Positions 26,471-35,967 of a stretch of DNA of 64,000 nt are shown here, one piece after another. Made by a program: the position numbers and the translations under genes. The notes below the pieces were generated by a model, which was given only the letters and a program-made list of their open reading frames with translations, was not told the DNA's origin and did no database searches. This DNA is from Francisella sp. SYW-9 (GTDB lineage Bacteria; Pseudomonadota; Gammaproteobacteria; Francisellales; Francisellaceae), in NCBI RefSeq assembly GCF_008711465.1, contig NZ_VXKQ01000009.1, positions 208,674 to 272,673 on the forward strand, given 5' to 3'. Each line of letters opens with the position of its first letter. Position 1 is the first letter of the stretch.

Positions 26471-27976
26471 ATGAAAAATTTTTCAAAATTTACAACAGAT
26501 TATCAAGTTATTATCGTAGGTTGTGGACCAACTGGTGCAGCAGCAGCTATAGAACTAGGCATGCAAAATATAAAAACTTTAGTTATTGAAAAATATAATA
26601 ATCCTTTACTTAGTCCTAGAGCTCAATATCTTAATTCAAGAACTGTTAGCTTATTAAAACGCTGGGGAGTTTTCGATAAATTATCAAGTCAAACTCTTCT
26701 GCGTAAAGACTTCCCTCAGGATGTTGTTTGGCAAGCTAATCTAAAAACAAATCCTATTGCTACTGGCAGTCTAAAATCTGAAGGATTGCGAATACCTCTA
26801 TATATTACTGAAAATATATTACGAGAAAGACTTTCTGAGTTTTCATCTGTAACTTTACTAAAAAATCATGAAGTTGTTGATATTGAGGTATCTGAAGATA
26901 CAACAAAAGTATCTGCTATAAATAAAGATAACCTACATTACTCATTCTCGTCAAACTATGTTATTGCATGCGATGGAGCAAATAGTATAGTGCGCCAAAA
27001 ATGTAAGATTCCTTTTCTAGAGCTAGGTCCTAAAAGGCAAATGCTGAGCATCTTATTTAAAGCGAATGATCTAAAATCACAAATTAAGAAGCTTTGTATG
27101 ATGCACTTATGCCTAACTAAAGATGGTGCTTCAGCAATTGGGCCTATAGACCTAAGAGCCAAAGAGGAAATATGGTATGCACAAATCCAATATCCCGATA
27201 AAGAGCTTCCGTCAAAAGAATTAGCAGGTGAAATACTCGATGAGGTTGCTGGACTAAAAATTGATAAAGAGATAATGAACTACCACTTATGGCAAATGCA
27301 AGTACAAATAGCCGAGTACTTCTCTTATTACCAAAAAATATTTTTAGTTAGTGATAGTGCTCATGCCTTTGCTCCTACAGGTGGGCTTGGTTTAAATACA
27401 GGCTTTGGAGATATTATAAACCTCTGTTGGAAACTTGCAGCTGTAATTCATAAACAGCAGAACTCTAATATCCTATCAACATATGAATCTGAACGTAGAC
27501 CTGTTGCTATACGCAATCTACATACTGCCGAACAAAATGCTCAAGATAGAATACTTGTAAAAGATAATATTCAAAAACTTGCTGAAATTTCAGATAAACA
27601 AGTTAATGCTAGACATCTAACCCATGCTTATACTTATTTATATAGCAGCCTCACAAAACTAAATAGGTTACAACCTCTAGATGATATAAAGAGAAATGAT
27701 GACTACATAGCTCATGTAGATCCTGGGTATTTTCTTCCTGAAATCTTTATTGATAATAAATCAATTTATGAGGTTTTATCTCGCACTCAATGGAGTTTAC
27801 TAGTTGTTGGTGATCATAATATAGATACTAATCTACCAGAAGAAATTTGTATATTAAGGCTTCCTGAAAATACATATTCCCATAAATATATTCTGCTTAG
27901 ACCAGATTGGCACATAAGTGCAACTTTTGAAAATCTACCAAAAAATATATCTTTACCTTACAATCAAATCTTTTAG
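26471..27976 (+). CDS. FAD-dependent aromatic hydroxylase-type monooxygenase
   Basis: 501 residues of the UbiH/PhhA/TfdB group A flavoprotein monooxygenases. Motifs in order: dinucleotide fold VIIVGCGPTGAAAAIELG (residues 13-30), the DG motif ACDGANSIVRQK, and the GD-type FAD/ribityl motif VSDSAHAFAPTGGLGLNTGFGD followed by NLCWKLA. Members hydroxylate phenolic rings or similar hydrophobic compounds with NAD(P)H and O2. The C-terminal thioredoxin-like extension of phenol hydroxylases seems reduced (about 90 residues). It has an AAGGAGAG ribosome-binding site and probably shares a transcript with peptide B under operator copy 4. Confidence 0.82.
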   Translation: MKNFSKFTTDYQVIIVGCGPTGAAAAIELGMQNIKTLVIEKYNNPLLSPRAQYLNSRTVSLLKRWGVFDKLSSQTLLRKDFPQDVVWQANLKTNPIATGSLKSEGLRIPLYITENILRERLSEFSSVTLLKNHEVVDIEVSEDTTKVSAINKDNLHYSFSSNYVIACDGANSIVRQKCKIPFLELGPKRQMLSILFKANDLKSQIKKLCMMHLCLTKDGASAIGPIDLRAKEEIWYAQIQYPDKELPSKELAGEILDEVAGLKIDKEIMNYHLWQMQVQIAEYFSYYQKIFLVSDSAHAFAPTGGLGLNTGFGDIINLCWKLAAVIHKQQNSNILSTYESERRPVAIRNLHTAEQNAQDRILVKDNIQKLAEISDKQVNARHLTHAYTYLYSSLTKLNRLQPLDDIKRNDDYIAHVDPGYFLPEIFIDNKSIYEVLSRTQWSLLVVGDHNIDTNLPEEICILRLPENTYSHKYILLRPDWHISATFENLPKNISLPYNQIF

Positions 27977-28327
27977 CCTTGTTTTAAAAAACTGATTTAT
28001 ATAGTAGATAATCCTCTTTTATCTATCAACAACAAAATGTCTATAATTATTCATAAATAGTCTAATTAATGATATTAGGCGCTAAGTGATTACTCTAAAA
28101 TATACTGTACATGATTAGCTAAAGTTCTTAGAAAATCATGAGAACCAAATTCGCTTTAGGATCTAATTTTAGTTCTATTTCTATAAAAAATAATGGTTCT
28201 AATAGTACATATAGATATAGCGAATAAATAAAAAAATATAAAAAGCTATCTACATAGATATTCGATCAAAATTTACCTAAATATAGATAGCTGAAAATAA
28301 GAAATTCTAAATATCAAGGAGCATCCC
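27977..28327. other. Intergenic region with orphan operator and weak short ORF
   Basis: This 351-base gap holds operator copy 5 (28037-28063), a CATGATT...AATCATG inverted repeat (28111-28140) and a 29-codon ORF (28138-28227, plus strand) that starts 75 bases after the operator, the same distance as the peptides elsewhere. That ORF has no ribosome-binding site I can see and no signal peptide, so it may be a decayed peptide gene or chance. The gene at 28328 follows. Confidence 0.4.
28037..28063 (+). promoter_or_regulatory. AraC-type direct-repeat operator, copy 5
   Basis: ATGTCT at 28037 and TAGTCT at 28058, 21 bases apart, ATAAA before the second half; the spacer also shares ATAATTA with copy 3. 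It points toward 28328 on the plus strand and lies 61 bases after the monooxygenase stop codon. Confidence 0.65.
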
Positions 28328-28831
28328 ATGAAGAAATATATACTAACATTGGTTATTAGTCTAGCTTCACTTCTATTAATATCAACAAACGCTTTTGCAG
28401 ATGCTAGTATTGTAAATAACTGTAACCTTAAAAAGTTTCAAATAGTTACAAATCTATATCAGTATTTTAACTCTACTAAATTTAATAAGCCTCAAATAAA
28501 AGATTTCAAAAATTTCTTTAACCCTAGTGTTAGAATGACTACAAATGATGTAATTTTAGCAACAGGATACAATCAGTTTGAAAAGCACTTTATTTTGCTT
28601 AACAAAAATATTAAAGAAATGCATTTTAGTAACTTCAACTATTTAAGTCAAAACAGTCATAATTTAATATTTAAATACCAAATAAATGGAAAATATCAAA
28701 ATAACTCTGACTTTAAAATTGTTGAAATAGCATCTTTTAACTTTGATAATCAGTGTCGTATAGATAACTGGAATGAGGTTGTTTCTACAAACCAACCTTT
28801 TGATATTAACAAAATAGAAGTTAAAGATTAA
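28328..28831 (+). CDS. Secreted NTF2/SnoaL-like protein
   Basis: 167 residues with a Sec signal peptide ([24 protein letters not shown]) and a mature domain whose pattern (helical start, [46 protein letters not shown]) fits the SnoaL/NTF2 fold. Two Cys residues (positions 33 and 147) could form a disulfide in the periplasm. AAGGAG precedes the ATG. Operator copy 5 lies 265 bases upstream, so it may belong to the peptide/AraC regulon. It overlaps the convergent ettA gene by four bases. Function unknown. Confidence 0.6.
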   Translation: MKKYILTLVISLASLLLISTNAFADASIVNNCNLKKFQIVTNLYQYFNSTKFNKPQIKDFKNFFNPSVRMTTNDVILATGYNQFEKHFILLNKNIKEMHFSNFNYLSQNSHNLIFKYQINGKYQNNSDFKIVEIASFNFDNQCRIDNWNEVVSTNQPFDINKIEVKD

Positions 28832-30507
28832 TCTACAGAAATTCTTTTATACTTAATCTTCGTAATCGCATCATACTTATCACCAAGACGACGCTTCTTA
28901 TCTTCGATATAAGCATCATAGTTACCTTCAAACCAAACTACCTCACTATTACCTTCAAAAGCAAGCATATGTGTAGCCACACGGTTTAAGAACCATCTAT
29001 CATGCGAGATAACCATAATACAACCAGGGAAAGCCAAAATAGCCTCTTCAAGTGCTCTTAGAGTCTCTACATCTAGATCGTTTGTTGGTTCATCAAGTAG
29101 GATAACGTTACCGCCACTTCTAAGTAGTTTAGCTAAGTGCACACGGTTTCTCTCACCACCAGACAATTGAGAAATATATTTCTGCTGATCTGCACCTTTG
29201 AAATTAAATCTACCTACATACTGACGTGATGGGATTGTATATTTACCAACAGTGATTACATCTAAACCATCTGCAATCTCTTCCCATACAGTTTTATCAT
29301 CATCTAAAGCATCACGAGACTGATCTACATAAGCTAGATTTACAGTTTCACCAAGCTCTATTTCACCACTATCAGGAGTTTCTTGACCTGTTATCATCTT
29401 AAAGTATGTTGATTTACCAGCACCATTAGCACCAATAATACCAACGATAGATCCTGCTGGAACTTCCATATTTAAATGATCAATAAGTAGTCTATCATCA
29501 AATGATTTAACAATATCTTTAATTTTAATTACATTTTTACCAAGTCTTTCTCCTGGTGGAATATATAGTTCTTGAGTTTCATTACGCTTTTGGAACTCTT
29601 GTGAGCTTAGCTCATCAAACTTAGCAAGTCTTGCTTTTGATTTTGCTTGACGTCCTTTAGCATTTTGTCGAACCCACTCTAACTCATGCTGTAAAGCTTT
29701 ACGATGCGCAGTTTCACGTTTTTCTTCCATCTCTAGACGCTTCTCTTTTTGTTCTAACCATTCTGTATAGTTTCCTTTAAATGGAATACCTTCACCACGG
29801 TCTAACTCTAAAATCCACTCAGCAACATTATCCAAGAAATATCTATCATGTGTAACAGCTACTACAGTTCCTTTGTACTCAGCTAAGAATTTCTCAAGCC
29901 ATGCTACAGACTCGGCATCTAAATGGTTAGTAGGTTCATCTAAAAGTAGAATATCAGGAGCTGATAGTAGTAGTTTACATAAGGCAACTCGACGTGCCTC
30001 ACCTCCAGATAGTTTAGTAACATCCGCATCCCAAGGTGGTAGACGAAGTGCCTCTGCAGCAACTTCTAGCTTACGCTCTATTTCCCAAGCTCCAGCAGCA
30101 TCTATAGCATTTTGTAGCTCACCTTGCTCTTCAAGAAGTTTCGCCATTTCATCATCAGACATTGGCTCACAGAATTTCATACTGATTTCATCAAACCTAG
30201 TAAGCATATCTTTTAGATGAGAAAGAGCCTCTTCAACGTTACCACGCACATCTTTAGTTTCATCAAGTTTTGGTTCTTGTGGTAAATAACCTATTTTTAC
30301 ACCTTTACGCGGAGCTGCTTCACCGACGATCTCAGTATCAAGACCAGACATGATTTTAAGTAGTGTTGATTTACCAGAACCATTAAGACCTAGTACACCA
30401 ATTTTTGCACCATCAAAAAAAGATAAAGAAATATCTTTTAGGATATATTTGTTAGGCGGCACAACTTTACCAACCCTATGCATTGAGTATATATATTTTT
30501 CAGCCAT
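28828..30507 (-). CDS. ettA: Energy-dependent translational throttle protein EttA (ABC-F)
   Basis: Ribosome E-site ATPase that gates the first steps of translation according to energy state. 559 residues, near the 555 of E. coli. Two ABC cassettes are seen: Walker [10 protein letters not shown] with signature LSGGEARR, and Walker [10 protein letters not shown] with signature LSGGERNR; the interdomain linker is rich in charged helix ([18 protein letters not shown]). The typical EttA opening ([17 protein letters not shown]) separates it from Uup and YheS. Highly conserved housekeeping gene; its base composition is less AT-rich than the neighbouring accessory genes. Confidence 0.95.
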   Translation of the reverse strand: MAEKYIYSMHRVGKVVPPNKYILKDISLSFFDGAKIGVLGLNGSGKSTLLKIMSGLDTEIVGEAAPRKGVKIGYLPQEPKLDETKDVRGNVEEALSHLKDMLTRFDEISMKFCEPMSDDEMAKLLEEQGELQNAIDAAGAWEIERKLEVAAEALRLPPWDADVTKLSGGEARRVALCKLLLSAPDILLLDEPTNHLDAESVAWLEKFLAEYKGTVVAVTHDRYFLDNVAEWILELDRGEGIPFKGNYTEWLEQKEKRLEMEEKRETAHRKALQHELEWVRQNAKGRQAKSKARLAKFDELSSQEFQKRNETQELYIPPGERLGKNVIKIKDIVKSFDDRLLIDHLNMEVPAGSIVGIIGANGAGKSTYFKMITGQETPDSGEIELGETVNLAYVDQSRDALDDDKTVWEEIADGLDVITVGKYTIPSRQYVGRFNFKGADQQKYISQLSGGERNRVHLAKLLRSGGNVILLDEPTNDLDVETLRALEEAILAFPGCIMVISHDRWFLNRVATHMLAFEGNSEVVWFEGNYDAYIEDKKRRLGDKYDAITKIKYKRISVD

Positions 30508-30688
30508 GAAAATTATTTTTTGAAATTTTAAGATAAGGAAATTATAGCAGATATATAATATGTCTCTACAATATAAAGACTAAGAAAATAAAATATACCT
30601 AAATATATCTGTTATAAAATATTATAATGTGCTTTAAATATACTGAAATATCTTTTATTAAAAATAACCAACAAAGTAAGGAAAATTA

Positions 30689-31504
30689 ATGAAAAAACTA
30701 ACTATCGCAATCTCAAGTATATTGCTTTCAACATCAGTCTTTGCTGCTAACAATACGAGCTCTAACCAATCGTTTTCAGCTCAACAAAAGGAGGAAATTG
30801 GCAAAATTGCAGAACAATACATATATGAACATCCAGAAATAATAATCAAAGCAGCTCAAGAAATTCGAAATAAACAAATACAAGCTCAACAAAAATCCAT
30901 GAATACTGCTGTAGTTAGTAATGCCAAGAAACTTTTAAGCACAAAGACAACGCCAACCTTTGGTAATAAAGATGCTAAAGTAGCAGTTATTGAGTTTTTT
31001 GATTACGAATGTGTCTACTGTCATAAAGAAGCCCCAGCTATCAAAAAATTAATGGATAATAATAAAGACGTTAAATATGTATTCCAGGAGTTCCCTATTT
31101 TTAGTAACCATTTCACAGGATCTAAACTAGGTGCTGAAGCAGGATTTGCTATATATAATCTGTACGGAACAGATAAATATATGCAATTCCATAATGAGTT
31201 ATTCCTAGGTAAGAATGCTAATAAAGACGAAGGAAGTCTAAAAGATGAAGATATATATAATGTTATTAAATCTATAAAAGGAGTTGATCTTAATAAAGTT
31301 AAAGAATATATGAGAAAATCATCTCCTAACCTAATATCTAACTCTATGGAATTAGGTGGAAAATTAGGAATACAAGGCACCCCTGGTATTATTATTATGC
31401 CTACTCAAAATGCTAATCCATCAAATATTAGAGTAATCCCTGGATATGCTCCTTTTAATATACTTCAACAAAAATTAAATGAAGTTAAAGCTCTTACAAA
31501 ATAG
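30689..31504 (+). CDS. DsbA-family thiol:disulfide oxidoreductase (Com1-like)
   Basis: 271 residues with a signal peptide (MKKLTIAISSILLSTSVFA), a helical charged spacer of about 70 residues and a DsbA-type thioredoxin fold with active site C108-V-Y-C111 in FFDYECVYCHKEAP and the cis-proline loop IQGTPGIIIM. This long-spacer type is like Coxiella Com1 and Legionella DsbA2 relatives, which may act as oxidase or isomerase in the periplasm or outer membrane. It is not the FKBP-fused FipB lipoprotein of Francisella. AAGGAAAA supplies the ribosome-binding site. Confidence 0.85.
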   Translation: MKKLTIAISSILLSTSVFAANNTSSNQSFSAQQKEEIGKIAEQYIYEHPEIIIKAAQEIRNKQIQAQQKSMNTAVVSNAKKLLSTKTTPTFGNKDAKVAVIEFFDYECVYCHKEAPAIKKLMDNNKDVKYVFQEFPIFSNHFTGSKLGAEAGFAIYNLYGTDKYMQFHNELFLGKNANKDEGSLKDEDIYNVIKSIKGVDLNKVKEYMRKSSPNLISNSMELGGKLGIQGTPGIIIMPTQNANPSNIRVIPGYAPFNILQQKLNEVKALTK

Positions 31505-31547
31505 CTAAGAAGCTCTACAAAAATAATAAATAAAACTACTTTATAAA

Positions 31548-31589
31548 CTACTTTTCACAACCAATATACTTAATAGATTTTTCATTATT
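31548..31589 (-). repeat. Decayed copy of the 34966 gene tail, after the FAAL gene
   Basis: The bases CTACTT.TCA.AACCAATATA.T.AATAGA.TT at 31548-31589 match 34966-35007 at about 35 of 42 positions. On the minus strand the copy reads NEKSIKYIGCEK-stop, against DNSIEYIGYEK-stop in the intact 70-aa gene. The two copies flank the FAAL-ACP-C gene in direct orientation. Confidence 0.6.
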
Positions 31590-31603
31590 TTAAAAACTTT
31601 TCT

Positions 31604-34600
31604 TTAGTTTGTTAGTTTATAAAAGTTTTCAATCATTTTATCAGTTAATTTCATGAGTACATCTTCAGTATAATGATACTTTGAATAATGAATCTGTATT
31701 TGTAACATATCATCAAAAACAATAGCATGATATTCTAGTAAGTACTTTATTTTACACATATCATTATATGATATTAATGACTTACCCCATATATCTCTAG
31801 AGCGATCTCCTTTTACAAAATTTGATTTTTCATGGGCTTTTTCACTACTAAATACATTAAACATCGTTTTAAATAATTTTCTCTCATCTGCTGGATTTTT
31901 AAATATATATTTCCTCAAAAGGCTAAAGTCTCTTCCTTTAGAAACAATCTCATTAATATGCTCTCTACTTCTAGTAGTATCCTTAGATGAAACTTCATTA
32001 AAATTTACACATACTGGAACAGAGCCATTAAATGCTCCCATTGTGCTGTAAAAAGTTTCTCCTATCTCAAAGGCTGGTATATTTCTATGATTATAGGTCA
32101 AATGAAAAGCAATATTTTTATTAATATCAATATTAAATACTTGATAAACGGCCTTAACGAAAGATATAAAAAGAGCATGTTCTATATTTATATTAGCTTT
32201 TGATATATTTAATTTGAAATTTATAAGTTTTTCGGCCCTATCACTATTATTTAAATCATAACTATGTTTCATTAAAGTAGAAAATAAAAATTCTCCATTC
32301 GTAATCTCTTTCTTCCACTGCAAGTAAGAGTTTCTTTTGCTCTCTATACTTGCCTTTTCTAACTTATCCATTATCAAACTATATTTATATAATGAAGTAT
32401 CTAATTCATTATTTCTAATATTAGTATATAAATACTCAAACATCTGGTTATAAAACAGATCTATAGAGTGTGCATCAAAAAAAATATGCGGGCCATTAAA
32501 AACTATTAGCGAATGTCCAAGACTGTCAAAATTCTTATAATACCCAATAGCAACCGTAGTTCCTCCAAAAATATTAAATTTGGTTAACTTTGAGGTTCTT
32601 TTTTTTATTTCTATTATTTTCTGACTCTGCTCCATTTCATCAAAGTCATAGAAATCAAACTTAAAATCATATATATCTGATTTTTTAGTTTGAAAAAACT
32701 TATTATCTTTTTTATAAACTTTAAGCTGCATAGATAAATTTTTAGCTATAACATACTTTGTTGAGTTATAAATATCTTCAGGAGAAAAACTATCTGAATA
32801 TATATCAAAAATACCCATAGCATAGAAGTTATTAATATATTCTTCATAAAAGCTTATTAATCCCTGCTGTACAGAAGTAACTTGAAAATCTTTTAATTCA
32901 TTCTCTACTAAAAACTCATTGTTTGAGGATGCGTCTTCTACTAGCTGTTTTATTGATAATAGTCTATATAAACTGCTAATCTTAGAGTTTTTCATAAACT
33001 CTTTTATAGTGATTTTTTTATTAAGTGTTTTCTCTACTTCAATAATTAATTCTAATGCTCTTAGTGAGCTACCTCCAAGTTCAAAAAAATCTGCATTCTC
33101 ACTACAGATAGTATCCACCTTTAATATATTTTTCCAAATATCAACTATAGGTAAATATTTAGAATTTATATCTTTATACCTTTTTACCTTATGAGATTTT
33201 ATGAGATCTAATCTTTTTGATAAGTACTTTTCTTGGACTTTTTTTCTCAATATTTTTCCCATTTTGCTTAATGGAAAATCTAAACTCTTAATAAAAACAA
33301 TATCATCAATATTTATTAACATCTTATTATAAATATCTCTTCTGACTTTATTTACTAAAAAAGAAACTTCATTGGCTTTAATATCTTTTACTGACTGTAC
33401 TATAACAATTCTTTCGGTAAGATCATTATCCAAATATGAAAAAGCAACAACATATTTATCAAAACCTCTATGAGCATCACAAGAGATATTTTCTATATCT
33501 ATAGGATAGTGCTTTTTACCATTTTGAACAATAACCTCTTTTTTACGGCTTGCTATGTATATTTGATTGTTCTTGATATAACCAATATCACCCGTCCTAA
33601 AGAATTTTTTACTTGTTGATGGCTCTATATAAAATAAATCGTCCATATTTAAGGAGCTTTTGTTATATCCAATAAAACCTCCTATTACTACGATTTCTCC
33701 AGGTTCGCCTTCACTACATACTTTATTGTTATCATCTATAATTAAAACCTCTTTACTTTGTAAAGGTTTACCAACACTAGCATTATAAGATTCATCTGAT
33801 TCAATCATACTTGCTGGTGATGTTGCTGAAATAAACCCTGCCATCTCAGTCATCCCATATGAAGGACAAAATGATTCAAATAAAAAACCTTTGTGTTTAA
33901 ACTTCTTGTAAAACTCTATTAGTGTTTTTTTCTTTACTATCTCACCGGCAACAACAGCAACTCTTAAACTTGATAAATCAATATCTAAATCATCACCTGT
34001 ATAGTTAGTACATAAGTCATAAATAAAATTCAAAGCTCCTAAGAAGTTGATCTTATATTTTGATATTATTTCTACTAAATAAGATGGATTTGCTAGTATT
34101 TCATCCGTATCAACCTGATATAAGCTTGAACCTATAGATAATGGTAAAAGTAAGCTTGTTGCTAAGCCATATAAATGAGAGTATTTGGACCATAATAGAC
34201 AATTATCTTTAGGTAAGACATTCCAGATATCTCGGCTTTCATTTATATTTTTAAGAATACTCTCCTCACTTAAAATAATACCTTTAGGTAAACTTGTCGA
34301 GCCAGAAGAGTATTGTATTAAAGTCCCACTCTCTTTCTTAATTTCAACAGGCAATTCTACTTGTCTATTTAGTTCTTTGAAAGAAATTAGTTGACAATCT
34401 ATTTTAGTGAATTTAGAAACATCAGTATCATCACAGATCAGTACGCTAGATTTACTATCGGCGACTCTTTCTTTAAGCTTGTCACAATAATTATCTAAAC
34501 TCTCCTGATCAGTTATTTTCTCATAAATAGTAACCGTATTTCCAGCTAATATAAGCGCTATCAAAGCTGAAGTAAAATTAATAATATCTGTAGTTAATAC

Positions 34601-34783
34601 ACAAACATTTTTTGTTTTAATTTCAAAGTTACAAATATTTTGATAACTATTACATACCTTATTATATAGCTGATTATATGTAATAGATTGTATGACATTT
34701 TTATCTTTTAAACGACAAATTGCCAACTTATCACCATAAGATAAAAAAGATTTATGTAATTCATAGAAGTTTCTATTAGTCAT
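31604..34783 (-). CDS. FAAL-ACP-condensation tridomain synthetase
   Basis: 1059 residues in three parts. (1) Adenylation domain 1-520 with the AMP-loop IQYSSGSTSLPKG (156-168), FCPSYGMTEMAG (305-316), FFRTGDIGYI (394-403) and C-terminal lysine motif KMGKILRKKV; the stretch SRKKEVIVQNGKKHYPIDIE fits fatty acyl-AMP ligases (FAAL) better than amino-acid A domains. (2) Carrier protein about 540-610 with FFELGGSSLRAL, the phosphopantetheine serine being S573. (3) Condensation-like domain about 630-1059 with GPHIFFDAHS in place of HHxxxDG, keeping the catalytic His. I infer loading of a fatty acid onto the carrier and transfer to an amine or alcohol. No other NRPS gene or phosphopantetheinyl transferase is near. 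GGGAGA precedes the ATG. Confidence 0.75.
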   Translation of the reverse strand: MTNRNFYELHKSFLSYGDKLAICRLKDKNVIQSITYNQLYNKVCNSYQNICNFEIKTKNVCVLTTDIINFTSALIALILAGNTVTIYEKITDQESLDNYCDKLKERVADSKSSVLICDDTDVSKFTKIDCQLISFKELNRQVELPVEIKKESGTLIQYSSGSTSLPKGIILSEESILKNINESRDIWNVLPKDNCLLWSKYSHLYGLATSLLLPLSIGSSLYQVDTDEILANPSYLVEIISKYKINFLGALNFIYDLCTNYTGDDLDIDLSSLRVAVVAGEIVKKKTLIEFYKKFKHKGFLFESFCPSYGMTEMAGFISATSPASMIESDESYNASVGKPLQSKEVLIIDDNNKVCSEGEPGEIVVIGGFIGYNKSSLNMDDLFYIEPSTSKKFFRTGDIGYIKNNQIYIASRKKEVIVQNGKKHYPIDIENISCDAHRGFDKYVVAFSYLDNDLTERIVIVQSVKDIKANEVSFLVNKVRRDIYNKMLINIDDIVFIKSLDFPLSKMGKILRKKVQEKYLSKRLDLIKSHKVKRYKDINSKYLPIVDIWKNILKVDTICSENADFFELGGSSLRALELIIEVEKTLNKKITIKEFMKNSKISSLYRLLSIKQLVEDASSNNEFLVENELKDFQVTSVQQGLISFYEEYINNFYAMGIFDIYSDSFSPEDIYNSTKYVIAKNLSMQLKVYKKDNKFFQTKKSDIYDFKFDFYDFDEMEQSQKIIEIKKRTSKLTKFNIFGGTTVAIGYYKNFDSLGHSLIVFNGPHIFFDAHSIDLFYNQMFEYLYTNIRNNELDTSLYKYSLIMDKLEKASIESKRNSYLQWKKEITNGEFLFSTLMKHSYDLNNSDRAEKLINFKLNISKANINIEHALFISFVKAVYQVFNIDINKNIAFHLTYNHRNIPAFEIGETFYSTMGAFNGSVPVCVNFNEVSSKDTTRSREHINEIVSKGRDFSLLRKYIFKNPADERKLFKTMFNVFSSEKAHEKSNFVKGDRSRDIWGKSLISYNDMCKIKYLLEYHAIVFDDMLQIQIHYSKYHYTEDVLMKLTDKMIENFYKLTN

Positions 34784-34965
34784 TAAACTCTCCCTGTGTA
34801 TTTTTTATACTACCTAGAATTTTAAACTTCAGATAATATGGGGCATGATTAATTTAAGGCTTATGGTTTATTTTAAACGTGTCTATAAAACTAAAGAAAG
34901 CCTTCTAATTAAGAATAAAGTACTTAGAGTTAAAGATTAATATTTGATACAGCGTTAGATACTAG

Positions 34966-35178
34966 CTACTTCTCATAACCAATATATTCAATAGAGTTAT
35001 CAGTTACTTCAAATTTAAATATCACTAGCTTAAATCTAAAGAGAAATATACCTTGGGTAATACTATCTTCTTTAACTCTTCTAATAATTTCTTCCTCTAA
35101 AGACTCATCTGTATATCTACATAAATCAAACATATTTGTAAAATCTGAATATAATTTTTCAAAGTTTAGAGTTTTCAT
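34966..35178 (-). CDS. Small protein of unknown function (70 aa) upstream of FAAL gene
   Basis: 70 residues (MKTLNFEKLYSDFTNMF...) with an AAGG ribosome-binding site, acidic-helical N half and a strand-rich C half (IFLFRFKLVIFKFEV). I do not recognise the family. It precedes the FAAL-ACP-C gene on the same strand by 182 bases, and a decayed copy of its last 12 codons lies just after that gene. The gap 34784-34965 holds an AAGGCTT/AAAGCCTT inverted repeat (34856-34862, 34897-34904). Its repeated association suggests a functional or historical link with the synthetase. Confidence 0.5.
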   Translation of the reverse strand: MKTLNFEKLYSDFTNMFDLCRYTDESLEEEIIRRVKEDSITQGIFLFRFKLVIFKFEVTDNSIEYIGYEK

Positions 35179-35254
35179 CGCAACCTTATTGAAACAGTAT
35201 TTATTACTTTATACTGTCTAATAATACCCTACAGAAAAGATTATCTGTATTAAA

Positions 35255-35878
35255 TTATTTCGTAAACAATAGCAATACGCAATCTATAGCTATTATAAAC
35301 ATTAATACTCCAGTTATACGTTCTAACCATTGCCAAACAACAATCTTTTGAATAAACCTCCTTAAGAAAGCTCCAGACATTGTCAAAAAAGAAAACCAAA
35401 CTAAGCTTGCAAGTCCTGCACCTAGCATAAATTCAATTTTTAAAATATTTGTACTATAGTTAGATGCTACTCCTCCCAAAAGCACAACAATATCTAATAT
35501 AGCTTGAGGATTAAGTAAACTAAAAGACATACTTAAAACAAGAACTTTCTTGAAACTAATTCGACTAAAATTATCGTCCAATATCTTCTTATTCAAAAAT
35601 GATGATTTTATTGATAATCCACCATAATAAACCAAAAATATAATTGCAAAAATAAGTAAAACAGGTCGTACAATTGGAAGATACTTAACCATAGTAGTAG
35701 TTAGCAAAACACTAAGCAATATCAACACAACATCACAACAAAAACAGATAGTTGCGGTGCTAATAGCATAATTTTTTTTGATTGCCTGCTTTAATACAAA
35801 AATATTTTGTGCACCTATTCCTAAAATTAGTGACAAACCTAAACTAAATCCTGATATAAATGCCATCATTAAATCCAT
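35255..35878 (-). CDS. argO: LysE/ArgO-family amino acid exporter
   Basis: 207 residues, six membrane helices, with the family opening LSLILGIGAQNIFVLKQAIKKNY (residues about 15-37, GAQNxFVLxQ signature) and a central LLNPQAILDIVVLLGG segment. Exports basic amino acids (lysine, arginine) from the cytoplasm. It is divergent from an ArgP/LysG-type regulator, the standard arrangement for this exporter. Symbol given by family and context; lysE would be equally fair. Confidence 0.82.
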   Translation of the reverse strand: MDLMMAFISGFSLGLSLILGIGAQNIFVLKQAIKKNYAISTATICFCCDVVLILLSVLLTTTMVKYLPIVRPVLLIFAIIFLVYYGGLSIKSSFLNKKILDDNFSRISFKKVLVLSMSFSLLNPQAILDIVVLLGGVASNYSTNILKIEFMLGAGLASLVWFSFLTMSGAFLRRFIQKIVVWQWLERITGVLMFIIAIDCVLLLFTK

Positions 35879-35967
35879 TTACTATATTTATGAGATAAAA
35901 CTTTAGCACAGACATATGTATTAGTATAATTAATAAATATTATTAATCATTAGATAAACTAATAATT

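Noticed and set aside
29873..30220. 115-codon plus-strand ORF opposite ettA
   Set aside because: Serine/alanine-rich shadow of the conserved ettA gene; no ribosome-binding site or family.
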